A stretch of DNA of 64,000 nucleotides, from assembly GCF_001896135.2 (NCBI RefSeq), contig NZ_MPOH02000016.1, positions 197,156 through 261,155 on the forward strand, given 5' to 3'. This document shows, in pieces, positions 18,170-26,833 of the stretch. This stretch comes from Streptomyces phaeoluteigriseus. Its GTDB lineage: Bacteria > Actinomycetota > Actinomycetes > Streptomycetales > Streptomycetaceae. Below the pieces are notes generated by a model. The model did no database searches and had not been told where the DNA came from. It was given only the letters and a program-made list of their open reading frames with translations. How positions within the stretch are numbered: the stretch's first letter is position 1; the number at the start of each line of letters is the position of its first letter. The position numbers and the translations under genes are program-made.

Positions 18170-19634
18170 ATGTCCACCACGGTCGACCCACCGAACCGGA
18201 CACCGGACCGGACACCGGACCGGATGTCACACCCCCGGACGTACTCCCGCCGGGCGTCCCTCGTCGTCCTGTGCGCCGGCACGCTGATGACCATCCTGGA
18301 CGGCAACATCGTCACCGTGGCGATGCCCGCCGTCCAGAGCGACCTCGGCTTCAGCGGTCCGGGCCTGGCCTGGGTCGTCAACGCCTACCTGATCCCCTTC
18401 GGCGGCCTGCTCCTGCTGGCCGGGCGGCTGGGCGACCTGGTGGGCCGCAAGCGGATGTTCACAGCGGGCCTGGCGGTGTTCACCGCGGCCTCCGTGCTGT
18501 GCGGGGTGGCCACCGGGCAGAGCGTGCTCATCGCGGCCCGTGCCCTGCAGGGCGTGGGCGGGGCCATGACCTCGGCCGTCGTCCTCGGCATGCTGGTCGC
18601 CCTGTTCCCCGAGCCGCGCGAACGAGCCCGCGCCATCGCGGTGTTCAGTGCCGTGGGCGCGGCGGGCGGTGCGCTCGGCACCTTCCTCGGCGGGGCGCTG
18701 ACCCAACTCCTCACCTGGCACTGGATCTTCCTCATCAACCTGCCGATCGGCGTGCTCGCCTGTTTCGCCGCCGTGCGCATCCTCGCCCCGGACCCCGGCG
18801 CCGGCCTCGGCAGGGGCGCCGACTACCCCGGTGCCGCTCTGGTGACCGGCGCGCTCATGCTCACCGTGTACGTCATCGTCGGCGCCGCGACCGCGACGCC
18901 ACCGCCACCGCGCTTCTGGCCCTGCTCGCCGCCGCCTGTTCGTCGGCTTCGTCCTGCGCCAGGCCCGCACCGCCCGCCCCCTGCTGCGCCTGCGACTGTT
19001 CGGCTCCCGGCTCCACAGCGGCGCGAACGCCGTCCAGATCCTGATGATCGCCACGATGTACGGCTTCCAGTTCATCGGCGCCCTGTACCTGCAACGCGTT
19101 CTCGGATACGGCGAGTTGGCCACCGGTACGGCCTTCCTTCCGGCACCGGTCGCGATCGGCCTGCTGATGCTCGGCCTGTCCGCCCGGACGATCGCCCGCT
19201 TCGGCGCGTACCGCGTGCTGCTGTCCGGTCTGGTCCTGATCACCGCGGGGATGGCGCTGCTGGGCCGCGCCCCGGCCGACGGCTCGTACGCGACGGACGT
19301 CCTCCCGCCGATGCTGCTGCTGGCGGCCGGTTTCGCCGCCGCGATGCCCGCGCTGACCGGCCTCGCGATGTCGGGGGCCCGGGAGGAGGACACCGGGCTG
19401 GCCTCCGGTCTCTTCAACACCACCCAGGTGGTGGGCGGGTCCCTGGGCCTGGCGGTGTTGTCCACCCTGGCGGCCCAGCACACCGACACCCTCCTCGCCA
19501 CGGGCACCGCCCCCCTCACGGCCACGGCCGGGGGCTACCAGCTGGCCTTCCGGGTGGCGACGGTGATCGCGGCGGCGGCCCTGGCACTGGCGGCGGCGGT
19601 GCTGCGGACGTCACAGCGGCAGGACGGGGGCTGA
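18170..19634 (+). CDS. MFS drug exporter of the DHA2 (QacA/EmrB) type, two frameshifts
   Basis: A proton-coupled multidrug exporter. The first part shows VVLCAGTLMTILDGNIVTVAMPAVQSDL (the D in helix 1), GRLGDLVGRKRMF (motif A), and ARALQGVGGAM. After IVGAATAT the frame breaks near 18898. A short middle part reads ATATALLALLAAA, and after a second break near 18936 the normal sequence LFVGFVLRQARTARPLLRLRLFGSR continues to MIATMYGFQFIGALYLQRVLGYGELATG and the end. Two single added bases restore about 488 residues with 14 helices expected. The HxlR gene is divergent and probably its regulator. Both breaks fit lost G or C bases. Confidence 0.88.
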
Positions 19635-19874
19635 CCCGGCCTGCGGAGCCCGGGCCGGTCAAGGCCGGCCGCGCCGCCCGGCGTCGACCGGACCGGCCGT
19701 CCCGTCACACATCCCGCTGAACCGTTCGGAGGCGGGAGGGGGCCGAGGGGGCGGGGAGGCTGCCGCCGGTCGGGGTCGGAGTCGGGGTCGGGGACCCGGG
19801 AACGGGTGTGCGGGCCGCCCCTCGCTCGGAATGCGGATGCGCGGGCCGCACCCGACCTGCGATGCTCGCGTCCC

Positions 19875-20477
19875 ATGGCCGTTCGACGCAGCAGACCCAG
19901 CCTCTACATCTCCGTGGACATCGAGGCCGACGGCCCGATCCCCGGCCCCTACTCGATGCTCAGTCTGGGCGCGGCCGTCGCCGGGGTGCAGGACGCCGAC
20001 GGGTTCACAGCGGCCGACCCCGAGGCGCGGACCTTCTACCGCGAACTGTGTCCCGTCAGCGACGACTTCGTCCCGGAGGCGCTCGCCGTCAGCGGCCTCG
20101 ACCGTGAGCGCCTGCGCACCGAGGGGCTCGATCCCGCCCTGGCACTGGGCCAGTTCACCCGCTGGGTGCGCGAGGTGAGCGAGGGCGCGCAGCCGGTGAT
20201 GTGCGGCTACCCGGCGTCGTACGACTGGACGTTCCTCTACTGGTATCTGATCCGCTTCACCGGTGAGAGCCCCTTCGGGCACTCGGGGTGCCTGGACATG
20301 AAGACGCTGTACGCCGCGAAGGCCGGGGTGCCGCTGCGGGCGGTGGCCAAGCGTTCCATGCCGGCGGAACTGCTGCCGAGGCGCCGTCACACCCATCACG
20401 CGCTGGACGACGCCGTCGAGCAGGCGGAGTTGTTCGCTCACCTCATGGCGTGGCAGGGGCCCGGGTCGCCCCGGTGA
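19875..20477 (+). CDS. DEDD-family 3'-5' exonuclease
   Basis: A 200-residue exonuclease-fold protein. Exo I is YISVDIEADGP, Exo II lies in YPASYDWTFLYWYL, and Exo III is HHALDDAVEQAELF with the catalytic His and Asp, so all metal-binding acids are present. The length matches stand-alone DnaQ/RNase T-like proteins. Its nucleic acid substrate is unknown. The ATG at 19875 precedes the conserved core by ten residues. Its last 35 bases overlap the convergent permease gene. Confidence 0.85.
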   Translation: MAVRRSRPSLYISVDIEADGPIPGPYSMLSLGAAVAGVQDADGFTAADPEARTFYRELCPVSDDFVPEALAVSGLDRERLRTEGLDPALALGQFTRWVREVSEGAQPVMCGYPASYDWTFLYWYLIRFTGESPFGHSGCLDMKTLYAAKAGVPLRAVAKRSMPAELLPRRRHTHHALDDAVEQAELFAHLMAWQGPGSPR

Positions 20478-21870
20478 TCTCCTCGCCCGCCTCCATCGGA
20501 TGTGTCACGTCCTGGGCGTCGGCGGACCTGCCGAGGTGGTTGAAGACGAGGTTGAGCAGGACGGCCGCCACGCAGCCCGTGGAGATGCCCGAGTCCAGGA
20601 CGATCCGTGCCGTCTCCGGGAAGGCGTGGTAGAAACCCGGCGCGGTGATCGGGATGATGCCGACGGCGAGGGACACGGCGACGATCAGGACGTTGTTGTC
20701 CTTCTCCAGGCCGGCCCGGACGAGGGTCTGGATACCGCTTGCCGCGACAGAGCCGAACAGCACGACGCCCGCCCCGCCGAGCACCGGGCGCGGCACGACG
20801 GCGATCAGCGAGGCTGCCATCGGGCACAGGCCCATGAGGACCAGGAAGGCGCCGCCGGACGCGACGACGTACCGGCTGCGGATCCGGGTCATCGCGACCA
20901 GGCCGATGTTCTGGGCGAAGGCACTGCACATGAAACCGTTGAAGACGGGACTGAGCGCCGAGCCGAGGGTGTCTGCCCGCAGACCCGCCGCGATCGTCTT
21001 CTCGTCCGCCGGACGGTCGACGATCTCGCCCAGCGCCAGCATGTCGGCGGTCGACTCGGTCATCGACACCACCATCACCACGCACATCGACAGGATGGCC
21101 GCGAGCTGGAACTGCGGGGCGCCGAAGTGGAAGGGGGTCGGGAAGCCGACCACGTCCGCGGCGGCGACGGGCCCGAAGTCGGTGACGCCGAACGGGATCG
21201 CGACGAGTGTTCCGGCGACCAGGCCGAGCAGCACGGCGATCTGCTTGACGAAGCCCCGGGTGAAGCGGCGCAGGAGCAGGACGAGCAGCAGGGTGACGCC
21301 CGCGAGCGTGAGGTTCGTGGCCGAGCCGTAGTCGCTCCCCGCCGGGTTCGGGCCCTGCGCCCAGCCGAAGGCGACCGGCAGCAGGGAGACGCCTATGAGG
21401 GTGATCACGGTGCCGGTGACGACAGGCGGGAAGAAGCGGACCGCCTTGCAGAAGATCGGGGCCGCGAGGAAGCCCAGCAGTCCCGCCACGATCACCGCGC
21501 CGAAGATGACGGGCAGCGCGTCGGACTTGTCCTCGGTGGAGGCGACGATCGCCGTCATGGGGGCGACACCGGCGAAGGTGACGCCGTTGACGAAGGGCAG
21601 GCGGGCGCCGATCTTCCAGATGCCCAGTGTCTGGAGGAAGGTGGCCAGGCCCGCGGTGAAGAGACAGGCGCCGGTGAGGAAGGTGAGTTCGGTGGCGGTC
21701 AGACCGACGGCCGCGCCGACGATCAGCGGCGGGGCGACGACTCCGGCGTACATGGCGGCAACGTGCTGGAGACCGCTTGTCGCCATTTTCAGGGCGGGCA
21801 GTCTCTCGTCCACGGGGTGGATGGGCGGAGCGGCTGATTCGGCTGTCGAGGCGGGTGGTTGCGTGGACAC
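20443..21870 (-). CDS. Nucleobase:cation symporter-2 (uracil-xanthine permease type)
   Basis: A 475-residue polytopic permease of the NCS2 family. It has the family core QHVAAMYAGVVAPPLIVG, a TESTADMLALGEI stretch around the Q/E-P motif region, and GLRADTLGSALSPVFNGFMCSAFAQNIGLVAMT, which fits xanthine or urate transporters. About 12-14 helices are visible. Position near the deaminase and uricase genes supports import of xanthine, urate or a related purine. The ATG at 21870 is followed by a hydrophilic tail. It converges with the exonuclease gene with a 35-base overlap. No operator of the allantoin type was seen upstream. Confidence 0.92.
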   Translation of the reverse strand: MSTQPPASTAESAAPPIHPVDERLPALKMATSGLQHVAAMYAGVVAPPLIVGAAVGLTATELTFLTGACLFTAGLATFLQTLGIWKIGARLPFVNGVTFAGVAPMTAIVASTEDKSDALPVIFGAVIVAGLLGFLAAPIFCKAVRFFPPVVTGTVITLIGVSLLPVAFGWAQGPNPAGSDYGSATNLTLAGVTLLLVLLLRRFTRGFVKQIAVLLGLVAGTLVAIPFGVTDFGPVAAADVVGFPTPFHFGAPQFQLAAILSMCVVMVVSMTESTADMLALGEIVDRPADEKTIAAGLRADTLGSALSPVFNGFMCSAFAQNIGLVAMTRIRSRYVVASGGAFLVLMGLCPMAASLIAVVPRPVLGGAGVVLFGSVAASGIQTLVRAGLEKDNNVLIVAVSLAVGIIPITAPGFYHAFPETARIVLDSGISTGCVAAVLLNLVFNHLGRSADAQDVTHPMEAGEEITGATRAPATP

Positions 21871-21949
21871 GGCGGCTCTCCTCCGGTCGGTTACACGGCA
21901 GCTCTGGCGTGGGTTTCATGGAGGTGGTGCACGGTCGTGCGGGACCGGG

Positions 21950-22020
21950 GAAACGCTGGGAACGCTCGAAATGCTGGGAATGTCGGGAACGCTCGTAACG
22001 GTGGGGACGGCTGGAAACAG
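21950..22020. repeat. 9-bp tandem repeat upstream of the permease
   Basis: About seven degenerate copies of a 9-bp unit close to AACGCTGGG lie in the 316-bp space between permease and deaminase. No gene was seen in this space; the rest holds terminator hairpins. Confidence 0.7.
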
Positions 22021-22080
22021 CGGAGCGGCTCGACTGCGGGAAGCGGTGGGAGACCGCGGGCAACGGCAGGGGTGACCGCT

Positions 22081-22110
22081 CCGGGGCGCGCGCGTCCGCG
22101 CGCGCCCCGG
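22081..22110. terminator. 14-bp perfect hairpin
   Basis: CCGGGGCGCGCGCG and its exact complement are separated by only TC. It is the outer of two strong hairpins downstream of the deaminase gene and may prevent read-through toward the permease. Confidence 0.65.
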
Positions 22111-22146
22111 TCACGGCCGCCGTGGACCCTCTCGGGTCCAGGGCCA

Positions 22147-22174
22147 CCGGCCGGGAGCCGTCCCTCCCGGCCGG
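22147..22174 (-). terminator. Terminator of the deaminase gene
   Basis: A perfect 11-bp stem CCGGCCGGGAG / CTCCCGGCCGG with a 6-base loop starts 13 bp after the deaminase stop. A smaller GGACCC-TCTC-GGGTCC hairpin lies beyond it. Confidence 0.8.
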
Positions 22175-22186
22175 AGTCTCAACGGG

Positions 22187-23566
22187 TCAGCCCTGGGCGG
22201 CGATCCGCGCCAGGCGCCGGGCCTCTTCGCGGGTCGCGCGGGCGATCGCGTCCTCGTCGGCGGTGAGCAGCCGGCCGTCCTCGACGATCTGACGGCCGTT
22301 CACGAAGGAGGCGGTGACCGGGGCCGCCGCGCCGAGGACCAGCGCGGTCACCGGGTCGGCGATGGAGGCGTGGGCGAGGGTGTCCATCCTCCACAGCACC
22401 AGGTCGGCGAGCTTGCCCGGCTCCAGCGAGCCGATCTGGCTCGCCCGGCCGAGGACCTGGGCGCCGCCGAACGTGCCGAGGCGCAGCGCCTGGCGGGCGT
22501 TCAGGGCGGCCTCGCGGTGAGCGCCGAGGCGGTTGATCAGGAGGGCGTTGCGCAGCTCGGTGTGGAGTTCGCCGGACTCGTTGGACGCCGTGCCGTCGAC
22601 GCCGAGGCCGACCGGGACACCGGCCGCGAGCATGTCCGGCACCCGCGCGATCCCCGCCGCGAGCCGGGCGTTGGAGGACGGGCAGTGTGCGACACCGGTC
22701 CTCGTGCGGGCGAAGGCGTCGATGTCGGAGTCGTTCATGTGGACGCAGTGCGCCATCCACACGTCCTCGCCCAGCCAGCCCGTGGACTCGAAGTAGTCGG
22801 TCGGGCCCATGCCGAACAGCTCGTGGCAGAACTTCTCCTCCTCGACCGTCTCCGAGCCGTGCGTGTGCAGGCGTACGCCGAGCCGGCGGGCCAACTCAGC
22901 TCCCTGGCGGAGCAGTTCGGTGCTGACGGAGAAGGGCGAGCAGGGGGCGACGGCGACCTGGGTCATCGCGTCGAAGGAGGCGTCGTGGTGCTGCCGTACG
23001 GTCTCCTCGGTGGCGGCGAGGGCACCCTCCAGGGTCTCCACGGCGAAGTCCGGGGGCAGTCCGCCGTCCTTCTCGCTGCGGTCCATGGAGCCCCGGGCCA
23101 GGGTGAAGCGCACGCCCATGTCACGGGCGGCCCCGATGATCGCGCCGGACAGGTCGCCGGAACCGTGCGGGAAGACGTAGTGGTGGTCCATGGCGGTGGT
23201 GACGCCACCGCGCGCCATCATCGCGAGGGAACCCTGCGCGGCGGCGCGGACCATCGGCTCGTCGATGCGGGCCCAGGTGGGGTAGAGCGCGACCAGCCAG
23301 TCGAACAGGTTGTGGTCCGTGGCCAGGCCGCGGGTGATCCACTGGTAGAAGTGGTGGTGGGTGTTGACCAGACCGGGAGTGACGAGGTGCCCGGTGGCGT
23401 CGATACGGCGGGCGACGTTCTCCAGACCCGCCGGGGCCGGGCCCGCGCCGACCGACTCGATGCGATGGCCGGCGATGACGACGTACCCGCTCGCATGCTC
23501 GGTGTCGTGGGCGTCGACGGTCGCGATCGCACAGTTCTCGATGACGATGCGCCGGTCTGCTGCCAT
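22187..23566 (-). CDS. 8-oxoguanine deaminase / hydroxydechloroatrazine ethylaminohydrolase family
   Basis: A 459-residue zinc amidohydrolase of the AtzB/8-oxoguanine deaminase group. Metal ligands are visible in LVNTHHHFYQW (HxH), RLHTHGSE, AHCVHMNDSD and GLGVDGTASNESG. By family knowledge these enzymes deaminate 8-oxoguanine to urate or act on similar purines, which would feed the urate pathway next door. The ATG at 23566 has AAAGGA seven bases upstream; longer in-frame starts read through repeat DNA and are rejected. Uricase follows upstream on the same strand, but the 215-bp gap with repeats suggests separate transcription. Confidence 0.9.
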   Translation of the reverse strand: MAADRRIVIENCAIATVDAHDTEHASGYVVIAGHRIESVGAGPAPAGLENVARRIDATGHLVTPGLVNTHHHFYQWITRGLATDHNLFDWLVALYPTWARIDEPMVRAAAQGSLAMMARGGVTTAMDHHYVFPHGSGDLSGAIIGAARDMGVRFTLARGSMDRSEKDGGLPPDFAVETLEGALAATEETVRQHHDASFDAMTQVAVAPCSPFSVSTELLRQGAELARRLGVRLHTHGSETVEEEKFCHELFGMGPTDYFESTGWLGEDVWMAHCVHMNDSDIDAFARTRTGVAHCPSSNARLAAGIARVPDMLAAGVPVGLGVDGTASNESGELHTELRNALLINRLGAHREAALNARQALRLGTFGGAQVLGRASQIGSLEPGKLADLVLWRMDTLAHASIADPVTALVLGAAAPVTASFVNGRQIVEDGRLLTADEDAIARATREEARRLARIAAQG

Positions 23567-23637
23567 GGTTCGTCCTTTGCGCTGAGAGGGAGAGGGCACG
23601 GCAGGACCCCGGGAGCTTTGAGTGCCGTGACCGGGCG

Positions 23638-23748
23638 GGACGGGTGCGGGTGCGGGTACGGGTACGGGTGCGGAAAGGGGCGTAGCGACCGTTTCCCCAT
23701 CCGTTCCCGTTCGCCGTCCGTTCCCGTTCGCCATCCGTTCCTGTTCCC
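23638..23748. repeat. 6-bp and 17-bp tandem repeats between deaminase and uricase
   Basis: Five copies of GGGTGC/GGGTAC are followed by three 17-bp units starting at 23698, 23715 and 23732 (type CATCCGTTCCCGTTCGC). They fill most of the 215-bp space after the uricase stop. Confidence 0.85.
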
Positions 23749-23781
23749 CCCGGTCACGGGTGCCGCGGTGAATCGGATACG

Positions 23782-24711
23782 TCAGAGGTTGCTGAGGTCC
23801 ACCGGTATGCGGGCCTCACAGCCGTCCCGCAGGACGGTCCCCTCGATCAGGCCGTAGGGCCGGTCGGCCGCGAAGTACACGGCCCCGTCGGCGGTGTCGT
23901 TCTTCAGCCCGAACGGCTCCAGGTCCACGAGGAAGTGGTGCTTGTTCGGAAGGGAGAAACGGACCTCGTCGATCTCGCCGCGGTGGTCGATGATCCGCGA
24001 ACCCATCTGGAACAGCGTCTGCTGGAGCGAGAGGGAGTACGTCTCGGCGAAGGCCTGGAGCAGGTGCTTCTTCGTCTGCTCGTAGGACTCCTCCCAGTTG
24101 GGCATCTCCCGCGCGTCATCGGTCCAGTTGAACCGCCAGCGGGCGGACACCTGGGTGGCGAGGATGCGGTCGTAGGCCTCGGGGAGCGTCGTGTACTTGT
24201 CCTTGACGTATCCCCAGAACTCGGAGTCCGTCGAGTTCATCACGACCAGGTCCTTCAGCCCGGAGACGACCTCCCAGGACTCACCGTCGTAGGTGATCTG
24301 GGTGAGCCGGGTCTCCTGGCCCTGGCGGACGAAGGAGTGCTTGGCCTCTTCGGCGCCCGCCCTCGCGCCGGCGCCGGAGGTCTCGATCCGCTCCCAGGCG
24401 TACTCCTCGATGCGGATGCGGGCCCGGTGGATGGGCTCCTGCGAGGTGACGAAGTGGCGGGCGAGGTGGATGCCGAACTGCTCGGCGGACTCGATGCCGT
24501 GCTCCTTGGCGAACGCGTACACCGTGTTCTTGGTGGTGTCGGTCGGCAGGACGTTGGCGTTCGAGCCGGAGTAGTGGACCTCGTCCATGTCACCGCTCAG
24601 CGACACCGAGACGTTGAGGTCCTTGATGTGGTGGGTGGCGCCGTCCCGCGTGATCTTGACGACTCGGTTCTCGGCCTTGCCGTACTGGTTCTGTCCCAGA
24701 AAGGTGGGCAT
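23782..24711 (-). CDS. uox: Uricase (urate oxidase)
   Basis: Cofactor-free urate oxidase turns urate, oxygen and water into 5-hydroxyisourate and hydrogen peroxide. The 309-residue protein begins MPTFLGQNQYGKAENRVVKITRDGATHHIKDLNVSVSLSGDM. Key family features are the Lys and Thr of the active site in the KAENRVVKI and PTDTTKNTVYAFA regions, and the EVRFSLPNKHHFLVDLEPFGL signature. Length is normal. It is the last gene of a three-gene block, four bases after the hydroxyisourate hydrolase stop. The matching order decarboxylase-hydrolase-uricase is common in actinomycetes. Confidence 0.97.
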   Translation of the reverse strand: MPTFLGQNQYGKAENRVVKITRDGATHHIKDLNVSVSLSGDMDEVHYSGSNANVLPTDTTKNTVYAFAKEHGIESAEQFGIHLARHFVTSQEPIHRARIRIEEYAWERIETSGAGARAGAEEAKHSFVRQGQETRLTQITYDGESWEVVSGLKDLVVMNSTDSEFWGYVKDKYTTLPEAYDRILATQVSARWRFNWTDDAREMPNWEESYEQTKKHLLQAFAETYSLSLQQTLFQMGSRIIDHRGEIDEVRFSLPNKHHFLVDLEPFGLKNDTADGAVYFAADRPYGLIEGTVLRDGCEARIPVDLSNL

Positions 24712-24715
24712 CTAG

Positions 24716-25120
24716 CTAGCTCCCTCGGTAAACGGAGTAGCCGAACGGGTTGAGCAGCAGCGGCACGTGGTAGTGCTCGCCCGGCACGACGGCGAACGTG
24801 ATCGCCACCTCCGGGAAGAACACGCCCGGTCCGCTGTCCCGATTCGCGGGGGCGTCCTGCTGCGCATCGGCTTGTTTCTTCGCGGTCTTCTCGAGATACG
24901 GCTCCACGGCGAAGTCGAGCCGTACGTGGGTGGTTCCCTCCGGCAGGGCCGGCAGGTCCTTGCACCGGCCGTCCGTGTCGGTCGCGGAACCGCCGAGCGC
25001 CTGCCAGTCCGCGTCCCGGCCGGCGCGGGCCGAGAGGTGGACGGCGACACCCTCGGCGGGGCGGCCGACGCTGGTGTCCAGGATGTGCGTGGACACGGAG
25101 GCGGTGGTGCTGGTGCTCAT
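24716..25120 (-). CDS. uraH: 5-Hydroxyisourate hydrolase (transthyretin-like)
   Basis: It hydrolyses 5-hydroxyisourate to OHCU. The 134-residue protein has the N-terminal HILDTSVGRPAEGVAVHL motif with the catalytic His, and the C-terminal tetrapeptide YRGS that defines the enzyme against plasma transthyretin. A loop of about 20 residues (KKQADAQQDAPANRDS) between strands is longer than in most homologues. ATG start at 25120. It is followed at four bases by uricase and preceded at 132 bp by OHCU decarboxylase. Confidence 0.96.
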   Translation of the reverse strand: MSTSTTASVSTHILDTSVGRPAEGVAVHLSARAGRDADWQALGGSATDTDGRCKDLPALPEGTTHVRLDFAVEPYLEKTAKKQADAQQDAPANRDSGPGVFFPEVAITFAVVPGEHYHVPLLLNPFGYSVYRGS

Positions 25121-25129
25121 GGTTACGGG

Positions 25130-25240
25130 CGTCCTCTTCGGTCGGCTCGGTCGGGTCGGACGTCCTCGGGCGGCTCGATCGTCCTCGGTCGTCCCTCGGT
25201 CGGTTCAGTCGCTCGGTCGCCCTCGCTCACCTGGTGGTCG
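25130..25240. repeat. CGGTCG-rich degenerate repeat inside the uricase block
   Basis: The 132-bp gap between decarboxylase and hydrolase is mostly CGGTCG, CTCGGTCG and CGTCCTCGG variants. No promoter was recognised here. Confidence 0.6.
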
Positions 25241-25252
25241 GCCGAGGCCGGC

Positions 25253-25771
25253 TCATTCGTCGACACCGTTTTCGACGAGTCGCGCCAGGCGGATGCGGTT
25301 GATCTTGCCCAGCTCGACGCGGACGATCTCCCGTTCCCGTTCCGGCGCGTTCGCGAGCCGTTCCCGTAGGGCGTCGCGCATCTGCTCGCCGGTCCGGCCG
25401 GTGGCGCAGATCAGGAACACGTGGCCGAACCTCTCCTGATAGGCCAGGTTCAGTTCGAGCATCTGCGCCTTCAGCTCCTCGGAGGCCCCGGCCATGCCAC
25501 GCTGCTCGCGGGCGGAGGTCGGGTCACCCGGCCTGGGACGGCCGATGGGCGGGTGACCGGCCATCGCCTCGTCCAGGTCCGCGGCGGTCAGGTCGGCCGT
25601 GGCGGCGTCACTGGCGGCGTAGAGGTCGTCGGCGGTGGCGTAGGGGCGGGCCGCGAGGAGGTGCTTCGCCCAGGTGGTGGAGGCGCAGGCCTCGTGGAGT
25701 GCGGCGCGGGCCGCGGACTCTTCGAGGGCGTTGAACCGGGCCAGTCCCGGGGGCGGGGAAGTCGACGTCAC
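25253..25771 (-). CDS. uraD: OHCU decarboxylase
   Basis: 2-Oxo-4-hydroxy-4-carboxy-5-ureidoimidazoline decarboxylase makes (S)-allantoin. The 172-residue protein contains the AGHPPIG motif with the catalytic His, then EELKAQMLELNLAYQERFGHVFLICATGRTGEQMRDALRERL, in which the Glu and Arg contact the substrate. The GTG start at 25771 (VTSTSPPPGLARFNALEE) has CGGAGG upstream. It heads the uricase block. Its promoter region contains TTCAAC-N5-GTTGA at 25846-25862. Confidence 0.96.
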   Translation of the reverse strand: MTSTSPPPGLARFNALEESAARAALHEACASTTWAKHLLAARPYATADDLYAASDAATADLTAADLDEAMAGHPPIGRPRPGDPTSAREQRGMAGASEELKAQMLELNLAYQERFGHVFLICATGRTGEQMRDALRERLANAPEREREIVRVELGKINRIRLARLVENGVDE

Positions 25772-25845
25772 GGGAGCCTCCGTGGCCGTGAACGGCCTTC
25801 GTGCTGATCGGACTGCGGCCAGCTAACGCCTACCCACGACAACCA

Positions 25846-25862
25846 GTCAACACTTTGTTGAA
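25846..25862 (-). promoter_or_regulatory. TTCAAC-N5-GTTGAC site and -35 of the uricase block
   Basis: On the transcribed strand the site reads TTCAACAAAGTGTTGAC, and its right half gives a possible -35 TTGACT. No strong -10 follows; TTAGCT, 18 bp on, is the best candidate. It matches sites before allB and aceB. Next to it, CCGGGT-TTCGTT-ACCCGG forms a hairpin that may end the upstream HTH gene. Confidence 0.55.
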
Positions 25863-25912
25863 AATTCCGGGTAACGAAACCCGGAGCCCCCCGCGGGGTC
25901 ACGGACGCCCGC

Positions 25913-26281
25913 TCAGCTCCCCTTCTCGCGGTTGAGGTAGTTGTAAACGGTGAAACGGCTCACTCCGAGAGCGCTCGCCACGGTCTCCACGCCGTGCCGC
26001 ACCGAGAACGCGCCGCGCACCTCCAGTATCCGCACGACCTCCTGCTTCGCCTTGCGGTCCAGGTCGGCGAGGGGTTTGCCCTTCTTCCGCTCCATCGCGG
26101 CCAGGATGTGATCGAGGGAGTCGGCGAGCTGCGGCAGCCGTACGGCGACGGCGTCGGCGCCCTCCCAGGACAGCACGACGTCGTCGGGACCGGCCTCGTC
26201 CGGCGGGACCAGCTCCCCGCCCATGGCGTCGACCAGGGGTTTCACGGCGGCGATGAAGGACTCCTGCCCCGACCCGGTCAT
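25913..26281 (-). CDS. Small helix-turn-helix protein with YheO/DauR-type HTH
   Basis: A 122-residue protein. The C-terminal half (KQEVVRILEVRGAFSVRHGVETVASALGVSRFTVYNYLNREKGS) matches the HTH_22 domain at the end of YheO and DauR regulators. The N-terminal half (VDAMGGELVPPDEAGPDDVVLSWEGADAVAVRLPQ) takes the place of their PAS-like domain but is shorter and unrecognised. It is a candidate regulator of the uricase block, whose promoter lies 50-70 bp beyond its stop. The start overlaps the stop of the thiamine-binding-type gene by ATGA. GTG or ATG choice is fixed by that overlap. Confidence 0.82.
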   Translation of the reverse strand: MTGSGQESFIAAVKPLVDAMGGELVPPDEAGPDDVVLSWEGADAVAVRLPQLADSLDHILAAMERKKGKPLADLDRKAKQEVVRILEVRGAFSVRHGVETVASALGVSRFTVYNYLNREKGS

Positions 26282-26526
26282 TCGCCCTCCCCGAGGACGT
26301 TGACCTGGAGGGAGATCCGGGTGGCACCAGCTTCCAGGGTCCTGCGGAGCAGGGCGTCGACCGCACCCAGGACGGCGTCGGCGCCACCCTCCACGGTGTT
26401 GCCGAAGGGGCCCACGTCCACCGCGTCCAGGTCGGCGGCCTCGACGACCTCGCGGGCGACCAGCGCGTGCGCGGGTGCCTCGTCGAGATCGAAGGGCTCG
26501 GTGGTGAACTCAACCCTCAGTCGCAT
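26278..26526 (-). CDS. MTH1187/YkoF-family thiamine-binding-type protein
   Basis: An 82-residue protein, MRLRVEFTTEPFDLDEAPAHALVAREVVEAADLDAVDVGPFGNTVEGGADAVLGAVDALLRRTLEAGATRISLQVNVLGEGE. The GPFGNTVEG motif and ATRISLQV end match the YqgV/MTH1187 family, small ferredoxin-like proteins that bind thiamine or its pyrimidine. The ATG at 26526 is preferred to an ATG 45 bases upstream, as the family begins at the beta strand. It is coupled to the HTH gene and divergent from hyi. Thiamine diphosphate is the cofactor of glyoxylate carboligase, so a link is conceivable but only inferred. Confidence 0.83.
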   Translation of the reverse strand: MRLRVEFTTEPFDLDEAPAHALVAREVVEAADLDAVDVGPFGNTVEGGADAVLGAVDALLRRTLEAGATRISLQVNVLGEGE

Positions 26527-26708
26527 CGCGCCCCATACCTTTCCGACCTGCCTGACCTGCGCGTTTCGCACCTGACCTCACCGAGGAGGGCGGTCCGGGC
26601 GCGCCCCCTCGGCACACGAACGGACCATCGGGGCGGCTCCGGACCCCGACCTTAACCGACCGGCGGGTCGGTCAGGGGGGCTCCGGGGTTCCGTCTCCGC
26701 CGCACCTC

Positions 26709-26773
26709 TTGACAAGCCACGATCCCCGACGGCAATCTTCCAATAAGCAGAAACTAACTTCCGCAATACGGAA
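26709..26773 (+). promoter_or_regulatory. hyi promoter with tandem operator
   Basis: TTGACA (26709-26714) is a consensus -35; CAATCT at 26733-26738 is a weak -10 at 18 bp. Directly after come TTCCAATAAGCAGAA (26738-26752) and, 6 bp on, TTCCGCAATACGGAA (26759-26773), the latter nearly identical to the inner gcl site. The operators would cover the start of transcription. Confidence 0.75.
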
Positions 26774-26833
26774 TACATGGCCGCTGCGGAAGGCCGATGC
26801 GGAAGCCAGCCACAGAAGGGAGCGCCGGACCCC

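Noticed and set aside
25865..25879. A fifth AllR-type composite operator before the uricase block
   Set aside because: TTCCGGGTAACGAAA matches only three of the four arms' ends and has no partner 6 bp away. It is better explained as part of a hairpin.
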